DNA of 33,062 nt, taken from an uncultured Oscillospiraceae bacterium (lineage in GTDB: Bacteria > Bacillota > Clostridia > Oscillospirales > Oscillospiraceae). The notes beneath the pieces are model-generated. The model made no database searches, had not been told where the DNA came from, and saw only the letters and a list, made by a program, of their open reading frames with translations. The translations under genes and the position numbers were made by a program. This document shows, piece by piece, positions 30,701-33,062 of this stretch (position 1 is the stretch's first letter; each line of letters opens with the position of its first letter). The DNA is taken from NCBI GenBank assembly GCA_947626785.1, contig CANQTO010000033.1, positions 1-33,062 on the forward strand, in the 5' to 3' direction.

Positions 30701-31710
30701 GCTGTAAGCTATATTGGAAGCAGAAAATACCGCTCCTTATTCTGAACGGAGCCGGCATGTCTGTCTTGACCGTTTTTCTTTTATTGAATGGGATAAACGG
30801 CGGCAGTATGATTCTGATCCTATCCGTTTGGGGAGCGGCCCTTGCCGGGTATCTGGCAGGGGCATACTTTCTCAGAAAAGCGCAGCTGGACAAGCTTTTA
30901 AGCCTGGCAAAACAGCTTGAAGAACGCTATTTGCTCCCGGAAGTGATGGAGCGCCCTGTCCGGGCCGACGATCTGGTGTTTTACCGGCTTCTGAAGCTGG
31001 CGGGAAGATCCATGCTGGAGCAGGTCAGCGAGGCAAAACGTGAACAGGCCGAATACAGGGAATACATTGAACAGTGGATACATGAGATCAAAACGCCTAT
31101 CACCGCCATGAAACTGATCTGCGAAAACCACAGAGCGGATCATTCAAAAGACCTGCTTGTGGAGCTTGAAAAGACAAACCGCTATACAGAACAGGCTTTA
31201 TTCTATGCCAGAAGTGAACACCCGGAAAAGGATTATCTTGTGCGGGAGCTCCGCCTTTTCGATGTTGTCCATCAGGCGATTGCGGATAACAGGTATCTGC
31301 TCCGGCAGTATAACGTGCAGATCGTCTTAACGGAAACAGAGGACAGCGTATATTCCGATGAAAAATGGCTTTGCTTCATTCTGGATCAGCTCATTGTCAA
31401 CGCGGTGAAATATCGTACAGGATCGCCAGTCATCCGCTTTTTTGTGGAACGGAGCGGAAATGAAGTGTCGTTGTGTATCGCGGACAATGGCATAGGGATC
31501 ATTGACAGCGATCTACCACGCATTTTTGAAAAGGGCTTCACCGGGGAAAATGGGCGGGGCGCTTCGCAGACCGCAACAGGTATCGGGCTATATTTGTGCA
31601 AGCGCCTGTGTGATAAGCTGGGGATCGGATTGTCAGCAGCTTCAAATGAGGAAACCGTTTTCAAGCTTTCTTTTTATATCAACGACCACATCCATCAAGT
31701 GCAGGGCTGA
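30697..31710 (+). CDS. Intramembrane-sensing histidine kinase (BceS-like)
   Basis: A 337-residue kinase with two close membrane helices (about 11-31 and 36-59) and almost no outside loop, the hallmark of BceS-type kinases that sense through an ABC transporter. The H box has H129 (WIHEIKTPIT), N box N235 (NAVKYR) and G boxes DNGIGI (263-268) and GIGLYL. Start overlaps the regulator stop by 4 bp. The stop codon is inside the left arm of the following terminator. Confidence 0.93.
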   Translation: MSCKLYWKQKIPLLILNGAGMSVLTVFLLLNGINGGSMILILSVWGAALAGYLAGAYFLRKAQLDKLLSLAKQLEERYLLPEVMERPVRADDLVFYRLLKLAGRSMLEQVSEAKREQAEYREYIEQWIHEIKTPITAMKLICENHRADHSKDLLVELEKTNRYTEQALFYARSEHPEKDYLVRELRLFDVVHQAIADNRYLLRQYNVQIVLTETEDSVYSDEKWLCFILDQLIVNAVKYRTGSPVIRFFVERSGNEVSLCIADNGIGIIDSDLPRIFEKGFTGENGRGASQTATGIGLYLCKRLCDKLGIGLSAASNEETVFKLSFYINDHIHQVQG

Positions 31711-31736
31711 CACAGTGCAAAGCATCAGCCCTGCAC
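31699..31736 (+). terminator. Terminator after the histidine kinase gene
   Basis: Perfect 12-bp arms GTGCAGGGCTGA / TCAGCCCTGCAC (31699-31710, 31725-31736) followed by TTCTTACATTTTTG. The kinase stop TGA is the end of the first arm. Confidence 0.8.
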
Positions 31737-31755
31737 TTCTTACATTTTTGTTAGA

Positions 31756-31803
31756 ACTTCGTAAGAAAACTTGATACAAACAGCTTGGCATATCCGTTAT
31801 AAT
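31756..31803 (+). promoter_or_regulatory. Regulated promoter of the bceAB-like operon
   Basis: TATAAT (31798-31803) lies 33 bp before bceA, but the best -35 (TTGATA, 31771-31776) is 21 bp away, too far for unaided sigma-A. Two ACTT-centred repeats (ACTTCGTA 31756-31763 and ACTTGATA 31769-31776, period 13) lie there and could be the response-regulator site. The design fits activation by the adjacent regulator. Confidence 0.5.
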
Positions 31804-31835
31804 CATGTCATCGACAAAAACAAGGAGCGCTGGCC

Positions 31836-32603
31836 ATGAAAGAGATCTTGCGTCTGGAACATATCCAGAAGGTTTACGGTAATCAGGGGAACATTACGAA
31901 AGCCATAAACGACATCAGCTTTTTCATCCGTGAGGGTGAGTTTGTCGGTATCATGGGCGCGTCCGGCTCCGGCAAAACAACGCTGCTCAACTGCATATCC
32001 ACGATAGATACGGTCAGCGCGGGACATATCTATCTGGACGGAAACGACGTGACGGAGATCAGGGAAAAGGAACTGGCACGTTTCCGCAGGGAGAATCTCG
32101 GCTTTATCTTTCAGGATTTCAATCTGCTGGACACGCTGACGATCTCCGAAAATATAGCCCTGGCACTGACGATCAACCGTGTGCCTGCCGGTGAGATCGA
32201 TGAGAAAGTGGCGGAAATGGCCGGAACGCTCAATATTACGGACGTTCTGGACAAGTACCCCTATCAGGTGTCCGGCGGGCAGAAGCAGCGCTGTGCCTGT
32301 GCCAGAGCCATTATCAACAAGCCGAAACTGCTTCTCGCCGATGAGCCCACCGGCGCGCTGGACAGTCACTCGTCCCAGATGCTGCTCAGCACCATGCGGA
32401 GCATCAACGAGCAGTTGGGGGCAACCATTCTGATGGTCACACACGACGCCTTTTCCGCCAGCTACGCGAACCGTATCCTCTTTTTAAGGGATGGTATGAT
32501 CTTTACCGAAATAATAAAAGGCTCTGACTCAAGAAAGGTATTTTTTGAAAAGATACTGGACGTCCTTACCATGCTGGGAGGAGGTCAGCGCGATGTACGC
32601 TAA
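31836..32603 (+). CDS. ABC transporter ATPase, BceA-type
   Basis: A 255-residue ATPase of the MacB/BceA class. Walker A GASGSGKT (41-48), Q-loop Q93, signature SGGQKQR (146-152), Walker B KLLLADEP (164-171) and H-switch H203 (VTHDAF) are all present. With a BceB permease it removes or inactivates bacitracin- or lantibiotic-like peptides and signals to the kinase. Its end overlaps the bceB start by 11 bp. It should be functional, but its permease partner is broken here. Confidence 0.94.
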   Translation: MKEILRLEHIQKVYGNQGNITKAINDISFFIREGEFVGIMGASGSGKTTLLNCISTIDTVSAGHIYLDGNDVTEIREKELARFRRENLGFIFQDFNLLDTLTISENIALALTINRVPAGEIDEKVAEMAGTLNITDVLDKYPYQVSGGQKQRCACARAIINKPKLLLADEPTGALDSHSSQMLLSTMRSINEQLGATILMVTHDAFSASYANRILFLRDGMIFTEIIKGSDSRKVFFEKILDVLTMLGGGQRDVR

Positions 32604-33030
32604 ACTGATTTTCAGAAATGCAAAGCGTTCGGCAAAGGATTATTTGGTATATGTTGTTACCATGACGATTTGTGTCATGCTGTTCTATGCGTTCCTGTCC
32701 ATTACAAGCAAATATTATGATCCCGACGTTGGGACAGAGTACGAATTTACTTTAGTAAGCGACGGGCTGAAAATGGCGATTTGTGCATGTACCCTGTTGC
32801 TGCTGTTCCTTATACGCTATGTGAACAACTATATGCTGCGGAGGAAGCAAAAGGAGTTTGCCATACAGTCTGTTATGGGAATGGAACAAAAGACCGTTGC
32901 GTGGAACTTCTTCGCAGAAACCTTTTTAATGGGAGCAGCATCCATCATGATCGGCATTTTTTTAGGCGTATTCTGCTCGCAATTCAGAGACCATCCCAAA
33001 GTTTGTGTAAACCTTCGATATGGTGTATAA
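32593..33030 (+). pseudogene. BceB-type ABC permease, truncated by an insertion
   Basis: Starts MYAKLIFRNAKRSAKDYLVY, the standard BceB/FtsX-type N-terminus, with membrane helices at about 18-38, 60-76 and 106-126, and IQSVMGMEQKTVAWNFFAETF between. Homologues run to about 650 residues with ten helices and a large outer loop. Here bceB-like sequence ends at residue 131 (LGVFCSQF, about base 32986); the last 14 codons to the stop at 33030 come from the inserted element. The ATG 32593 has GGAGGAGG upstream. The transporter is probably non-functional unless the element excises. Confidence 0.85.
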
Positions 33031-33062
33031 TAGAAGCACTATATCGGAGGTTTATATTATGA
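32987..33062 (+). mobile_element. Left end of an insertion sequence (IS256-like), cut by window edge
   Basis: bceB homology stops abruptly before GAGACCATCCCAAAGTTTGTGTAAA, which resembles the GTGTAAA-containing terminal repeats of IS256-family elements. Within it TTGTGT (33003-33008), 17 bp, TATAAT (33026-33031) form a promoter, and GGAGG (33046-33050) precedes an ATG at 33059 that begins the presumed transposase. The family call rests on memory of the terminal motif only; the other end and target duplication lie outside. Confidence 0.6.

Noticed and set aside
1-33062. CRISPR arrays, tRNA, rRNA, known riboswitches or phage genes
   Set aside because: No regularly spaced repeats, no tRNA-like cloverleaf, no recognised riboswitch core and no phage structural genes were seen on either strand by eye.

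Overview
The window reads as a chromosomal segment of a GC-rich, spore-forming, anaerobic Firmicute, most likely Oscillospiraceae/Ruminococcaceae (Flavonifractor/Oscillibacter-type). The reasons are AGGAGG-type ribosome binding sites, sigma-A promoters with classic -35/-10 boxes, the clostridial IspH-ribosomal protein S1 fusion, sporulation-associated genes (ytfJ/gerW, dacF-like), scpA/scpB, and the order tig-clpP-clpX-lon-engB. The genus is inference; no rRNA is present.

Layout. (1) 1-146: start of a KDPG aldolase gene (minus strand) behind a strong promoter with operator-like repeats. (2) 362-9468: one long minus-strand operon, transcribed as M50 protease, scpA, scpB, DUF2953 protein, ytfJ, D-Ala-D-Ala carboxypeptidase, rluB-type pseudouridine synthase, HI0933-type flavoprotein, cmk, ispH-rpsA. 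Most junctions are tight and several are 4-bp stop/start overlaps. (3) 9470-9682: a hairpin-rich non-coding repeat, copy A. (4) 9836-16023: two large propeller-plus-solute-binding proteins on the plus strand flank a minus-strand ECF sigma factor and its membrane anti-sigma-like partner; no ABC permease is nearby. (5) 16080-22416: the protein quality-control cluster tig, clpP, clpX, lon, engB (minus). (6) 22537-23515: a metallophosphoesterase and, divergently, a small Cys-rich DUF1540 protein. (7) 23540-23757: copy B of the hairpin-rich repeat. (8) 23796-26206: lepB, rbgA, rnhB, yraN (minus). (9) 26353-29798: a surface-polysaccharide patch with two family 2 glycosyltransferases and an O-antigen-ligase-like membrane protein. 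(10) 30029-33062: a visibly more A+T-rich, probably acquired BceRS/BceAB-type antimicrobial-peptide sensing and resistance module. Its permease gene bceB is cut after about 131 codons by the left end of an insertion sequence that looks IS256-like and runs off the window.

Most genes are housekeeping: isoprenoid and translation (ispH-rpsA, rluB, rbgA, engB), nucleotide metabolism (cmk), chromosome condensation (scpAB), proteolysis and folding (tig, clpXP, lon), secretion (lepB) and cell wall (dac). The most interesting items are the two structured repeats whose hairpin arms differ between copies yet stay complementary, the strong internal ribosome binding site that could release a free S1 protein from the ispH-rpsA frame, the permease-less binding-protein/ECF-sigma locus with its candidate autoregulatory promoter, and the insertion-broken bceB.
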